Assembly (NCBI GenBank): GCA_027031025.1
Contig: JALVEJ010000124.1
Location: forward strand, 1-11,750
Reading direction: 5' to 3'
Source of the DNA: Flavobacteriales bacterium
Lineage (GTDB): Bacteria > Bacteroidota > Bacteroidia > Flavobacteriales > Flavobacteriaceae
Length of the DNA stretch: 11,750 nt
Below are positions 1 through 6,390 of this stretch, one piece after another (the first letter of the stretch is position 1; every line of letters begins with the position of its first letter). The notes under the pieces are model-generated. The model worked only from the letters and a program-made list of their open reading frames with translations. It did not search any database and was not told the DNA's origin. Made by a program: the position numbers and the translations under genes.

Positions 1-134
1 CGTATGAACAAGCCGTAGCGGATTATTTTAAACAGATTAAAGAAAGCTGTTACAAATACCAGATAGATTATATTCCGGCGGATATTAATTTGGGCTTTAA
101 ACCGGTTTTGGTGCCGTTTTTATTGGCAAAGTAA
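1..134 (+). CDS. C-terminal end of a truncated gene, possibly a DUF58-domain protein
   Basis: The open frame enters from the left edge and stops at TAA 132-134, leaving 43 readable codons. The visible peptide includes KQIKESCYKYQIDYIPADIN and ends VLVPFLLAK. The layout of a charged helix, then a (I)DY-x-x-x-(A)D-(I/T) strand, then a hydrophobic helix ending in a basic residue is what I associate with the C-terminus of DUF58 (vWA-like) proteins, which in Bacteroidota often sit beside MoxR ATPases. This is recognition from memory on a short tail, so the family call is tentative; that a real gene ends here is much surer. Its stop codon directly abuts a TA-flanked inverted-repeat element, so any original downstream neighbour or terminator may have been displaced. 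Confidence 0.55.
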   Translation, partial: YEQAVADYFKQIKESCYKYQIDYIPADINLGFKPVLVPFLLAK

Positions 135-234
135 TACCAATATTAAATATAAATAGTCTAAAAGGGCTTTGGCATTCTATCGATACATGAAAACAGAAAC
201 GATTTGTCGGACTAATAAATATTTCTTTTTGGTA
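135..234. repeat. MITE-like element with imperfect terminal inverted repeats flanked by TA
   Basis: The left end (137-158) starts CCAA and ends TAGTC. The right end (210-232) is GACT...TTGG and matches the left end in reverse complement at about 17 of 22 positions with one gap, sharing the blocks CCAA, AAATAT and TAGTC. TA dinucleotides flank both ends (135-136 and 233-234), as expected for a TA target duplication of the Tc1/mariner-IS630 type. The interior has no open reading frame, and a TATCGATA palindrome lies near its middle (178-185). At about 100 bp it fits a non-autonomous miniature element or a palindromic intergenic repeat. It fills most of the 128-base gap between the upstream gene and ftcD. 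The mobile-element interpretation is inference; the inverted repeat is directly visible. Confidence 0.5.
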
Positions 235-262
235 TAAAATCTCAAAGTTTGGCATAATTACA

Positions 263-1966
263 TCATTGCATCTTCATTTTTTCATCAACCAAAGCCAAAA
301 TTTCCTTTTCTTTATCTTGTGCTGCCTGTAAAATTTGTCCTGCCATATCCAATAATTCTTGTGCTTTTTCCTTATTTTTTAAAGATGCCGCATTGATTTT
401 AACATTGTAATAAGCCCCATACACACCGGTTCGGGCTGCCATAGCACCGACAGCCACATCAGAAATAGATGCCGGCAAACCGGTTTGTGCCATTTCTTGC
501 ATAATTTCCATTGAATCATAGGCGGTTTGCATCACTTTTAAAGGAATTTCAGTAGCATATAAGGTAGCAGCTTCAATAGCTTCCGCTCTTACTTTTTTAT
601 CTTCTTCGGTTTTTTTAGGCAGTTTAAAGGCATCCATAATTTTGTTAAAAGCATTGGTATCTTCATCGACCAAGTGCATTAAGGTTTCTTTAAATTTTTG
701 TCCTTTGACCGCCCAACCGGAATAATATGCCCATTTGTCATCCCAACCGCGCTTGTGCGAAGACAAATTGGCAACCATAGTTCCCAAAGCCACCCCCAAA
801 GCTGCCGTATAAGCTGCAATGGAGCCACCTCCCGGAGCCGGCGCTTCCGATGCGGTTAAGTCGGCAAAATCTTTCAAACTTAAATCAACCAGTTTAGATT
901 CGGCTTCATCTTCCAAAAGATATTCTATGATTTTTTCTTTCGGATTAAAAGGTTTTAAATCGTCAGCGCCTAAAGATTTTACAGCAATCAAGATTTTTTC
1001 ACTTTCAGAAATACCTAAGGACCGTTGTTGTTTTGTCAAAAAATAATCGGCGGCATCAAGCAACACTTTTTTAGGCACCAAACCGATGATTTCCGAACCG
1101 GTTACGCGGACGCCACGTTTATCAGCCGATTTGACCGTTTCATCAAAAACCAGATGTACCGGTGCCGCTTTAATGTCAGTGATATTATATGATACTTGTG
1201 CAATCCCGTATTCTTCAATAAACCAACCAATACCTTTTACCCCTTTAAATTTTCCCGGAATACGCACCGGTTTACCATGCTCGTCTAAAACTTTTTTGCC
1301 TGTGAGCGGATTGCCTTCACGTTTAATCCGTCCGGCTTCTCTGATATCAAAAGCGATGGCATTGGCACGGCGGGTAGAAGTGGTATTGAGATTAACATTA
1401 TAAGCCACCAAAAAATCACGCGCCGAAATAGCAATGGCGCCGGACTTTGCCACTTCATCATCAAAAGTATCGGGACCAAAGTCCGGTTGCCAACCGGGTT
1501 TTTGTAGCTTATCGGGCAAAGCTTCATACTCACCGGCTCTGACATTGGCTAAATTGCGACGTTTTTCCTCTGTGGCAGCATTTTCATAAAAATATACAGG
1601 AATATGTAATTCTTTTCCAACTCGTTCACCTAATTTGTGAGCATATTCAGCCGTTTCTTCCATTGAAATATTGGCTATCGGCACCAAGGGACAAACATCG
1701 GTAGCCCCAAAACGCGGATGTTCACCTTTATGATATCGCATATCAATAAGTTCTTTGGCTTTTTTGATTAACCGGTAAGCGGCTTCTACAACTTGCTCCG
1801 GTTCGCCTACAAAAGTAATAACCGTTCTATTGGTGGCTTTGCCCGGATCAACATCTAACAATTTCACCCCTTCTACCGTCTCTACTTGACGAGCTATTTC
1901 ATTTATTTTATCTAGATCGCGTCCTTCGCTAATATTTGGGACACATTCAATTAAGCGCTTTTCCAT
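263..1966 (-). CDS. ftcD: Bifunctional glutamate formimidoyltransferase / formimidoyltetrahydrofolate cyclodeaminase
   Basis: This 567-residue cytosolic enzyme transfers the formimino group of N-formimino-glutamate (from histidine breakdown) to tetrahydrofolate, then deaminates the product to 5,10-methenyl-THF. The transferase half spans about residues 4-325 and carries IECVPNISEGRD near the start and GEHPRFGATDVCPLVPI, where His83 matches the catalytic His82 of the mammalian enzyme. A linker (about 326-358) leads to the cyclodeaminase half (about 360-560), marked by APAPGGGSIAA at 376-386, VDEDTNAF at 433-440 and NVKINAASLKN at 521-531. The fused form resembles the mammalian enzyme; many bacteria have separate proteins. 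The ATG at 1964-1966 precedes the conserved start of the domain. The leader is AT-rich with no Shine-Dalgarno; a weak -7-like box TATTTTTA lies at 1985-1992 on the minus strand. No other hut gene is in the window, so pathway linkage rests on the family alone. Confidence 0.95.
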   Translation of the reverse strand: MEKRLIECVPNISEGRDLDKINEIARQVETVEGVKLLDVDPGKATNRTVITFVGEPEQVVEAAYRLIKKAKELIDMRYHKGEHPRFGATDVCPLVPIANISMEETAEYAHKLGERVGKELHIPVYFYENAATEEKRRNLANVRAGEYEALPDKLQKPGWQPDFGPDTFDDEVAKSGAIAISARDFLVAYNVNLNTTSTRRANAIAFDIREAGRIKREGNPLTGKKVLDEHGKPVRIPGKFKGVKGIGWFIEEYGIAQVSYNITDIKAAPVHLVFDETVKSADKRGVRVTGSEIIGLVPKKVLLDAADYFLTKQQRSLGISESEKILIAVKSLGADDLKPFNPKEKIIEYLLEDEAESKLVDLSLKDFADLTASEAPAPGGGSIAAYTAALGVALGTMVANLSSHKRGWDDKWAYYSGWAVKGQKFKETLMHLVDEDTNAFNKIMDAFKLPKKTEEDKKVRAEAIEAATLYATEIPLKVMQTAYDSMEIMQEMAQTGLPASISDVAVGAMAARTGVYGAYYNVKINAASLKNKEKAQELLDMAGQILQAAQDKEKEILALVDEKMKMQ

Positions 1967-2050
1967 ATTTTTAATTTTTGGGCTTAAAAATACATAAAAA
2001 TTGGTTATTATATAATGTATAAAAAATGAAAAAAGTAAAAAATATTTTTT

Positions 2051-2077
2051 TTGAATAATTTAAAAATCTTATATTTG
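2051..2077 (+). promoter_or_regulatory. Predicted Bacteroidota-type promoter of the tRNA gene
   Basis: TATATTTG at 2070-2077 is a perfect TAnnTTTG -7 box, with TTG at 2051-2053 as a possible -33 element 16 bases upstream. The box ends 18 bases before the mature tRNA 5' end, leaving a short leader for RNase P to remove. Confidence 0.55.
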
Positions 2078-2095
2078 CAGTCGCAAATGCTTGCA

Positions 2096-2170
2096 GGACC
2101 CATAGCTCAGTTGGTTAGTAGCACCTGACTCATAATCAGGGGGTCGCTGGTTCGAGTCCAGCTGGGTCCA
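2096..2170 (+). tRNA. tRNA with anticodon CAT (elongator tRNA-Met, or tRNA-Ile2)
   Basis: The cloverleaf folds cleanly. The acceptor stem GGACCCA/TGGGTCC has seven pairs, the anticodon stem CCTGA/TCAGG five with anticodon CAT at 2131-2133, and the T stem GCTGG/CCAGC five around TTCGAGT. The discriminator is A2170 and CCA is not encoded. G1-C72 pairing and the lack of three consecutive G-C pairs in the anticodon stem argue against initiator tRNA. Elongator Met and lysidine-modified Ile2 both carry CAT and cannot be told apart safely here. The D arm is odd: GCTC faces GTAGC instead of the usual GAGC, so one extra T sits in the 3' side. The gene has a good promoter and lies just upstream of a small membrane-protein gene that has its own -7 box. 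Confidence 0.95.
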
Positions 2171-2216
2171 CTTTAACATTTTTAATAAAATATTTTTATC
2201 ATTTCTAAAAATGTTA

Positions 2217-2224
2217 TATATTTG
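2217..2224 (+). promoter_or_regulatory. Predicted -7 promoter box of the small membrane-protein gene
   Basis: TATATTTG matches TAnnTTTG exactly and lies 27 bases before the ATG at 2252. A T-rich tract at about 2192-2197 is the only -33 candidate. The box overlaps the in-frame TTG at 2222, so that TTG is unlikely to be the start codon. Confidence 0.5.
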
Positions 2225-2251
2225 CTTATTAAACCTAAAATATATTACATT

Positions 2252-2446
2252 ATGAAAGGATTTTTCGCAACAATCTTAAGTTTTTTACCGGTGCTAATTT
2301 TTGCCGGTGGTCATCGTCCACCTACACCGGTTAGAGGTCCGGCGCCACCCCCAGGCTTGCCTATTGACCAATATCTATATATTTTATTTGCCATTGGAGT
2401 AGGAATATTTCTAATTTTACCGAAATTGGTCAGAATTAAAAAATAA
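2252..2446 (+). CDS. Small proline-rich membrane protein with a PPPGLPID motif
   Basis: This 64-residue protein has three parts. Residues 4-18 are hydrophobic and end at a small-residue site (IFAGG), consistent with a signal peptide or a first membrane helix. Residues 21-39 are rich in proline and glycine and contain PPPGLPID at 32-39. Residues 41-57 are a hydrophobic segment followed by the basic tail KLVRIKK. I recall similar 60-80 residue proteins (signal, PPPGLPID-like linker, one helix, basic end) as common uncharacterised genes in Bacteroidota. The function is unknown. The ATG at 2252 is preferred over an in-frame TTG at 2222 because the earlier codon falls inside the -7 box and would put charged residues before the signal. 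A terminator follows 23 bases after the stop, so this is a complete single-gene unit. Confidence 0.8.
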   Translation: MKGFFATILSFLPVLIFAGGHRPPTPVRGPAPPPGLPIDQYLYILFAIGVGIFLILPKLVRIKK

Positions 2447-2469
2447 TTCCTTTCAAAATATAATCTATT

Positions 2470-2494
2470 GCCTGCTTTTTGCGGGCTTTTTTTT
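2470..2494 (+). terminator. Intrinsic terminator after the small membrane-protein gene
   Basis: GCCTGC (2470-2475) pairs with GCGGGC (2481-2486) across a five-T loop, with one G-T pair, and is followed by eight T residues. The T tract runs into the stop codon of the convergent gene pgi (2493-2495). On the minus strand no T tract follows, so it should act mainly on plus-strand transcription. Confidence 0.85.
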
Positions 2495-4055
2495 AATCTA
2501 TTATACGCTTGATAAGAGCAGTTGTAGAACTATCATGGGGGTATGTCAACTGCTTAAAATCTTCTAAAATTCTGTTTGCCAGTCGTTTCCCGAGTTCCAC
2601 ACCAAACTGATCAAAAGCATTGATTTGCCAAAACCAGGCTTCGGTAAAGGTTTTATGCTCATAATATGCCAATAAAGTTCCTAAACTTTCCGGTGTCATT
2701 TCGTCTAATAAAATAATCGTAGAAGGACGATTTCCTTCAAAATGTTTATACGGCGTTTTATTAACATCACCCATCATTAAAGCTTCTGCTTGCGCCACCA
2801 TATTGGCTAAAAGCATTTTATGATTTTCTTTAAATCGAGTGTTTTTATTCTGTTTTTCGGCTATAAAATTAACGGGAACAATTTTGGTACCTTGATGTAA
2901 TAATTGGAAAAACGAATGTTGGGCATTCGTCCCGGTATTGCCCCAAACAATATTACCGGTTTGCCAAGCTACGGGTTCGTTTGATAAAGTTACAGACTTG
3001 CCATTACTTTCCATTATCAATTGTTGCAAAAAATCCGGCAGATATTGTAGTTTATCGGCGTAAGGAATATAAGCTTCGGTTTCAAAACCATATAAATTAT
3101 TGTATAAAATGGTCAAAAATGCGGCAAGTGCCGGTAAATTTTGATGAAAGTCTTCATTTCTAAAATGTTTGTCTAAAGCATAAGCACCAGCTTTTAATTT
3201 TTGAAAATTATCAAAACCGATAGCCAAAGGAATGGTGATGCCTGCGGAACTCCAAAGCGAATAGCGCCCACCAACCCAATCCCACATCGGGAAAATATTT
3301 TCGGGCGCTATACCAAAATCTTGTGCTTTATCTATTTGAGTGCTAACCGTCACAAAATGTTTGGCAATGGCATTTTTACCGAATTGTTTGATGTAAATTC
3401 CCTGAATTTTTCGGGCATTGGTCAAAGTTTCTTGGGTTGAAAAAGATTTGGATACAATGACAAATAAAGTCGTTTCTAAATCAATTTTGTCCAACAAACG
3501 GTCTAATTCAAACGGATCGATATTGGATAAAAAATGAATATTTAAATGATTGCGATAATCCGAAAGTGCTTTAACGACCATTTTTGGTCCCAAATCGGAA
3601 CCGCCGATACCAATATTAACTACGTCAGTTACAGGATTACCGCTTATGCCTTTCCATTGTCCGGAAAGAACTTTACCGGTAAAAGATTTTATCCTTTCTT
3701 CTGCTTTTCTAATTTCGGGAATTATATTTTTTCCGTTGACTTGAACCGGTTTATCATCAAGTTGTCGCAAGGCAGTATGTAAGACGGCACGCTGTTCGGT
3801 TTTGTTGATGAGCTGTCCGGTAAACATAGCTTCAATGGCTTGACGGGTTTGCATTTCCTCGGCAAAATCGACAAAATATTTTAGCATTTCTACATCCCAA
3901 CGGTGTTTTGAAAAGTCAAAATATATACCATTAAAGTCAAATGTAAAAGTTTTTAGATGTTCCGGATGGTCAAAATTGGAAAGCATCCGGTTATTTTTGA
4001 TGGTTTCAAAATGTTTTTTCAGGTTTTTCCAAGAGTCTGTTTCAAAAGCTTTCAT
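2493..4055 (-). CDS. pgi: Glucose-6-phosphate isomerase
   Basis: This 520-residue cytosolic enzyme interconverts glucose 6-phosphate and fructose 6-phosphate in glycolysis and gluconeogenesis. Conserved blocks are present in order: IGIGGSDLGP at 148-157, phosphate-binding SKSFSTQET at 202-210, the family signature DWVGGRYSLWSSAG at 259-272, MESNGKS at 348-354, GTNAQH...HQGT at 375-390, and FDQFGVELGK at 481-490. Glu349, His380 and Lys490 align with the catalytic Glu, His and Lys of animal PGI, with matching 31-residue spacing between Glu and His. Length is near the usual ~550 of the long family. The ATG at 4053-4055 starts a normal N-terminus. The 274-base gap upstream contains two copies of a 16-base repeat and a hairpin. 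The stop codon meets the convergent terminator. Confidence 0.97.
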   Translation of the reverse strand: MKAFETDSWKNLKKHFETIKNNRMLSNFDHPEHLKTFTFDFNGIYFDFSKHRWDVEMLKYFVDFAEEMQTRQAIEAMFTGQLINKTEQRAVLHTALRQLDDKPVQVNGKNIIPEIRKAEERIKSFTGKVLSGQWKGISGNPVTDVVNIGIGGSDLGPKMVVKALSDYRNHLNIHFLSNIDPFELDRLLDKIDLETTLFVIVSKSFSTQETLTNARKIQGIYIKQFGKNAIAKHFVTVSTQIDKAQDFGIAPENIFPMWDWVGGRYSLWSSAGITIPLAIGFDNFQKLKAGAYALDKHFRNEDFHQNLPALAAFLTILYNNLYGFETEAYIPYADKLQYLPDFLQQLIMESNGKSVTLSNEPVAWQTGNIVWGNTGTNAQHSFFQLLHQGTKIVPVNFIAEKQNKNTRFKENHKMLLANMVAQAEALMMGDVNKTPYKHFEGNRPSTIILLDEMTPESLGTLLAYYEHKTFTEAWFWQINAFDQFGVELGKRLANRILEDFKQLTYPHDSSTTALIKRIID

Positions 4056-4074
4056 TATGGGTTATTTGATAATG

Positions 4075-4104
4075 TTGAGGAAATGAGGATTACTTGCACT
4101 TCAA
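4075..4104. repeat. Leader repeat copy 1 (TTGAGGAAATGAGGAT type)
   Basis: The 16-base core TTGAGGAAATGAGGAT (4075-4090) belongs to a set of four copies in this window. The 30-base stretch 4075-4104 matches 6283-6312 at 23 of 30 positions. It lies 20 bases upstream of the pgi start codon. Its function is unknown. Confidence 0.6.
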
Positions 4105-4133
4105 AGATTATTTTATTTTTGATGATAATCTTT
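4103..4133. repeat. Perfect 9-bp inverted repeat in the pgi upstream region
   Basis: AAAGATTAT (4103-4111) is the exact reverse complement of ATAATCTTT (4125-4133), with a 13-base loop. It sits between leader repeat copies 1 and 2. It is A+T-rich and has no adjacent T tract that would clearly make it a terminator. It could form a hairpin in the pgi leader or be part of a decayed element. Confidence 0.45.
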
Positions 4134-4158
4134 ATTTCATAGAAAAACTGCATACATT

Positions 4159-4174
4159 TTGAGGAGTTGAGGAT
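4159..4174. repeat. Leader repeat copy 2 (TTGAGGAGTTGAGGAT)
   Basis: This differs from copy 1 at two of 16 positions and has the same orientation, 84 bases further from pgi. Confidence 0.55.
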
Positions 4175-4217
4175 TTTGTTGACGTCGTTTCGGCCTAGTG
4201 TCCTGCAAGCATATTAT

Positions 4218-4283
4218 TGTCATACCAAGCAATAATTATTTATTGAGATTTCTCTCCCTACTTTCGTAGGGATCGAAATGACA
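4218..4283. repeat. Palindromic intergenic repeat with TGTCAT/ATGACA ends
   Basis: The 66-base unit begins TGTCAT (4218-4223) and ends ATGACA (4278-4283). Inside it TCCCTAC (4255-4261) pairs perfectly with GTAGGGA (4266-4272) over a TTTC loop. The motifs GTCATTTCGA and GAGAAATCTC (reading the minus strand) are ones I recall as a recurrent dispersed repeat in Bacteroidota genomes. It lies 46 bases downstream of the murA stop, where the hairpin could also slow or end minus-strand transcription, although no strong T tract follows. Confidence 0.6.
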
Positions 4284-4329
4284 GCCAACTCCGTCTTTCT
4301 TCCAACCTTTATCGGATTTCAATTTGCAA

Positions 4330-5637
4330 CTAATTCACGCGTTCTATTCTAGCACCTAATTTGTTTAATTTTTTGTCAATGGCTTCATAGCCCCGGTCAA
4401 TTTGTTCAATATTATGTATCACGCTTTTACCTTCGGCTGACAGGGCGGCTATCAACAAAGAAACGCCGGCTCTGATATCAGGTGATGTCATTGTTGTGGA
4501 TTTTAAAGGTGTTTTATGGTTTAATCCGATAACCGTTGCACGGTGCGGATCGTTTAAAATAATCTGCGCGCCCATATCGATTAATTTATCAACAAAAAAC
4601 AATCGACTTTCAAACATTTTTTGATGTATCAACACCACACCTTCCGCTTGAATAGCCGTTACCAGCACAATGCTCAATAAATCCGGTGTAAATCCGGGCC
4701 ACGGAGCATCGGAAACGGTCAAAATAGAACCATCCATAAAGGTTTGTATGGTATAATGCTCTTGTGCCGGAATATAAATATCATCATCGCGTCGTTCTAA
4801 TTTAATCCCGAGTTTTTTAAACACGCGTGGAATTTGCCCCAAATTGTCCCAACTGACATTTTTAATAGTAATTTCAGAGCGGGTAATAGCTGCCAAACCA
4901 ATCCAAGACCCTATTTCAATCATGTCGGGTAAGACGCGATGTTTTGTTCCGCTGAGTTTTGCAACCCCTTCAATCGTTAAAAAGTTAGAACCTATACCGG
5001 AAATTTTAGCGCCCATCCGGTTGAGCATTTTGGTCAGTTGTTGAATATACGGTTCGCAAGCAGCATTGTAAATAGTTGTTTTGCCTTTGGCTAGCACAGC
5101 AGCTAAAATAATATTAGCTGTTCCGGTAACCGAAGCTTCATCAAGCAGCATGTCAGCACCTTTGAGTTGTTCGGCTTCAACACTAAAAAAATGTTTATCG
5201 GGGTCAACTTCCAAATGAGCACCGAGTTTAATAAAGCCTTCAAAATGTGTATCTAACCGGCGTCGCCCTATTTTATCACCACCGGGTTTAGTCATATAGG
5301 CTTTACCGAAACGCGCTAGTAATGGTCCCATGATCATAATAGAGCCACGCAAGCCGCCGCCTTTGGTTTTAAATTCTTCCGATTGCAGGTAATCCAAATT
5401 CAAATCGTCGGCTTGAAAAACAAAAGTCCCTTTTGATTTTTTCCGTATTTTAACCCCGAGATTGCGTAAAATATCAATTAATTTATTGACATCGATAATA
5501 TCAGGAATGTTTTCGATTTCGACTTCTTCATCGGTTAATAAAACCGCACTAATAACTTGCAAGGCTTCATTTTTGGCGCCTTGTGGTATAATTTCGCCTT
5601 TAAGACGATGTCCGCCTTCAATGATAAAAGACCCCAT
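4330..5637 (-). CDS. murA: UDP-N-acetylglucosamine 1-carboxyvinyltransferase with Asp at the fosfomycin-target position
   Basis: MurA transfers enolpyruvate from PEP to UDP-GlcNAc, the first committed step of peptidoglycan synthesis, in the cytosol. The 435-residue length is normal. Visible active-site residues are Lys22-Asn23 in PQGAKNEAL, the PGGDKIGRRRLDTH loop at 118-130, Asp319 in PWPGFTPDL (equivalent to E. coli Asp305) and Arg389 in SPDIRAG (equivalent to Arg397). The loop residue that is Cys115 in E. coli, the residue alkylated by fosfomycin, is Asp121 here. Natural Cys-to-Asp MurA proteins, known from Mycobacterium and Chlamydia, remain active but resist fosfomycin; resistance here is inferred. 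The start codon overlaps the stop of the DUF4290 gene by one base (TAATG), so translation of the two is probably coupled. Palindromic repeat DNA follows the stop. Confidence 0.97.
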   Translation of the reverse strand: MGSFIIEGGHRLKGEIIPQGAKNEALQVISAVLLTDEEVEIENIPDIIDVNKLIDILRNLGVKIRKKSKGTFVFQADDLNLDYLQSEEFKTKGGGLRGSIMIMGPLLARFGKAYMTKPGGDKIGRRRLDTHFEGFIKLGAHLEVDPDKHFFSVEAEQLKGADMLLDEASVTGTANIILAAVLAKGKTTIYNAACEPYIQQLTKMLNRMGAKISGIGSNFLTIEGVAKLSGTKHRVLPDMIEIGSWIGLAAITRSEITIKNVSWDNLGQIPRVFKKLGIKLERRDDDIYIPAQEHYTIQTFMDGSILTVSDAPWPGFTPDLLSIVLVTAIQAEGVVLIHQKMFESRLFFVDKLIDMGAQIILNDPHRATVIGLNHKTPLKSTTMTSPDIRAGVSLLIAALSAEGKSVIHNIEQIDRGYEAIDKKLNKLGARIERVN

Positions 5638-6260
5638 TAATTGCGTTTTTTTCGATAATTTTTTTTATGATGACCGTTATTTTTTCGTTTTTTGACCAAC
5701 TGGCTGGCATCTCGCAATTCGTATTCATCTGCCTTTAAATCGATTTTACCATTGGACAAAATGCGTAAATGTTCAAAAATCACCTCATCGCTAACCGTAT
5801 CTTTATTCCAAGTCAAATAGTTTTTTTTCATATGGTTGGCAATAGTCTGAATCAACAGATCTTTAAGTTCGCCTTCTTCCCATTTGACCGCTTCATCAAT
5901 CATGCGTTTAATGATATGTCCGTAATATCTGAATTGATAACCTTTTTTGGGGTAAGGCAATTTTTCCGGGCGGGCTTTCAACTTCTCGGGACTAGGCTTT
6001 GGAAAAGGAGAGTCGACATCCAAATCGAAATCAGCCATAATAAACAAATGATCCCAAAGTTTGTGTTGAAAATCGGGCACATCACGCAAATGGGTGTTTT
6101 GTCTGCCAAGTAAATTAACAATGGCACGGGCATTCTTATTTCGTTGCTCCCTGTCTTCAATGGTTTTAAGATATTTAACCATTTCATGAATATACCGCCC
6201 GTATTCGGGAATAATTAAAGGCTCTCTATCGGTATTGTATGTAAATGTTCGTTCTTGCAT
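5637..6260 (-). CDS. DUF4290 family protein, coupled to murA
   Basis: I recognise this 207-residue protein as DUF4290, a Bacteroidota family of unknown function usually found just before murA. Conserved-looking parts are the start with YNTDREPLIIPEYGR (8-22), the segment LLGRQNTHLRDVPDFQHKLW (50-69) and PYPKKGYQFRYYG (102-114). Residues 108-170 are mostly helical and charged. The C-terminus is strongly basic (KKRKNNGHHKKNYRKKRN, 190-207), which suggests binding to nucleic acid or another polyanion, but this is inference. There is no signal peptide or membrane helix, so it should be cytosolic. The TAATG overlap with murA implies a shared transcript and a possible link to cell-wall synthesis. 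A -7 box lies upstream within repeat DNA at 6336-6343. Confidence 0.88.
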   Translation of the reverse strand: MQERTFTYNTDREPLIIPEYGRYIHEMVKYLKTIEDREQRNKNARAIVNLLGRQNTHLRDVPDFQHKLWDHLFIMADFDLDVDSPFPKPSPEKLKARPEKLPYPKKGYQFRYYGHIIKRMIDEAVKWEEGELKDLLIQTIANHMKKNYLTWNKDTVSDEVIFEHLRILSNGKIDLKADEYELRDASQLVKKRKNNGHHKKNYRKKRN

Positions 6261-6282
6261 ATTTTTATGATTGATTGTTTTT

Positions 6283-6312
6283 TTGAGGAATTGAGAATGA
6301 CTTCTGCTTCAG
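6283..6312. repeat. Leader repeat copy 3 (TTGAGGAATTGAGAAT type)
   Basis: The core at 6283-6298 differs from copy 1 by two bases, and the similarity extends through ACTT and GCTTCA/ CACTTCA to 6312. It lies 23 bases upstream of the DUF4290 start codon, much like copy 1 relative to pgi. Confidence 0.6.
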
Positions 6313-6335
6313 ATACTATTGGTTCTTTCACACTT

Positions 6336-6343
6336 CAAACTTA
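6336..6343 (-). promoter_or_regulatory. Possible -7 promoter box for DUF4290-murA
   Basis: On the minus strand the bases read TAAGTTTG, matching TAnnTTTG, about 75 bases upstream of the DUF4290 ATG. No convincing -33 element is seen. The box is flanked on both sides by leader repeats (copies 3 and 4), so the match could be fortuitous. Confidence 0.35.
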
Positions 6344-6357
6344 TTTCTGCTCTCAAC

Positions 6358-6373
6358 TTGAGGAAATAAGGAT
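6358..6373. repeat. Leader repeat copy 4 (TTGAGGAAATAAGGAT)
   Basis: One base differs from copy 1. It lies 75 bases from copy 3 in the same orientation and 17 bases downstream of the DUF493 stop codon. With the preceding bases it forms the palindrome CTCAACTTGAG (6353-6363). Confidence 0.55.
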
Positions 6374-6390
6374 GTTTTTATAGTTTTAAT

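Noticed and set aside
1285..1545. An 86-residue minus-strand open frame inside ftcD.
   Set aside because: It lies wholly within ftcD on the same strand in another frame, and the ftcD frame has unmistakable family motifs.
2222..2251. An N-terminal extension of the small membrane protein from TTG at 2222.
   Set aside because: The TTG is part of the predicted -7 box and the extension would precede a good signal-like start at ATG 2252.
2087..4212. A 13-base inverted match: GTCCTGCAAGCAT near 4200 is the reverse complement of bases spanning the tRNA 5' end (2087-2099).
   Set aside because: One 13-base pair match is expected about once or twice by chance in a window this long, the similarity does not extend, and there is no integrase, so it is not treated as an attachment site or tRNA fragment.
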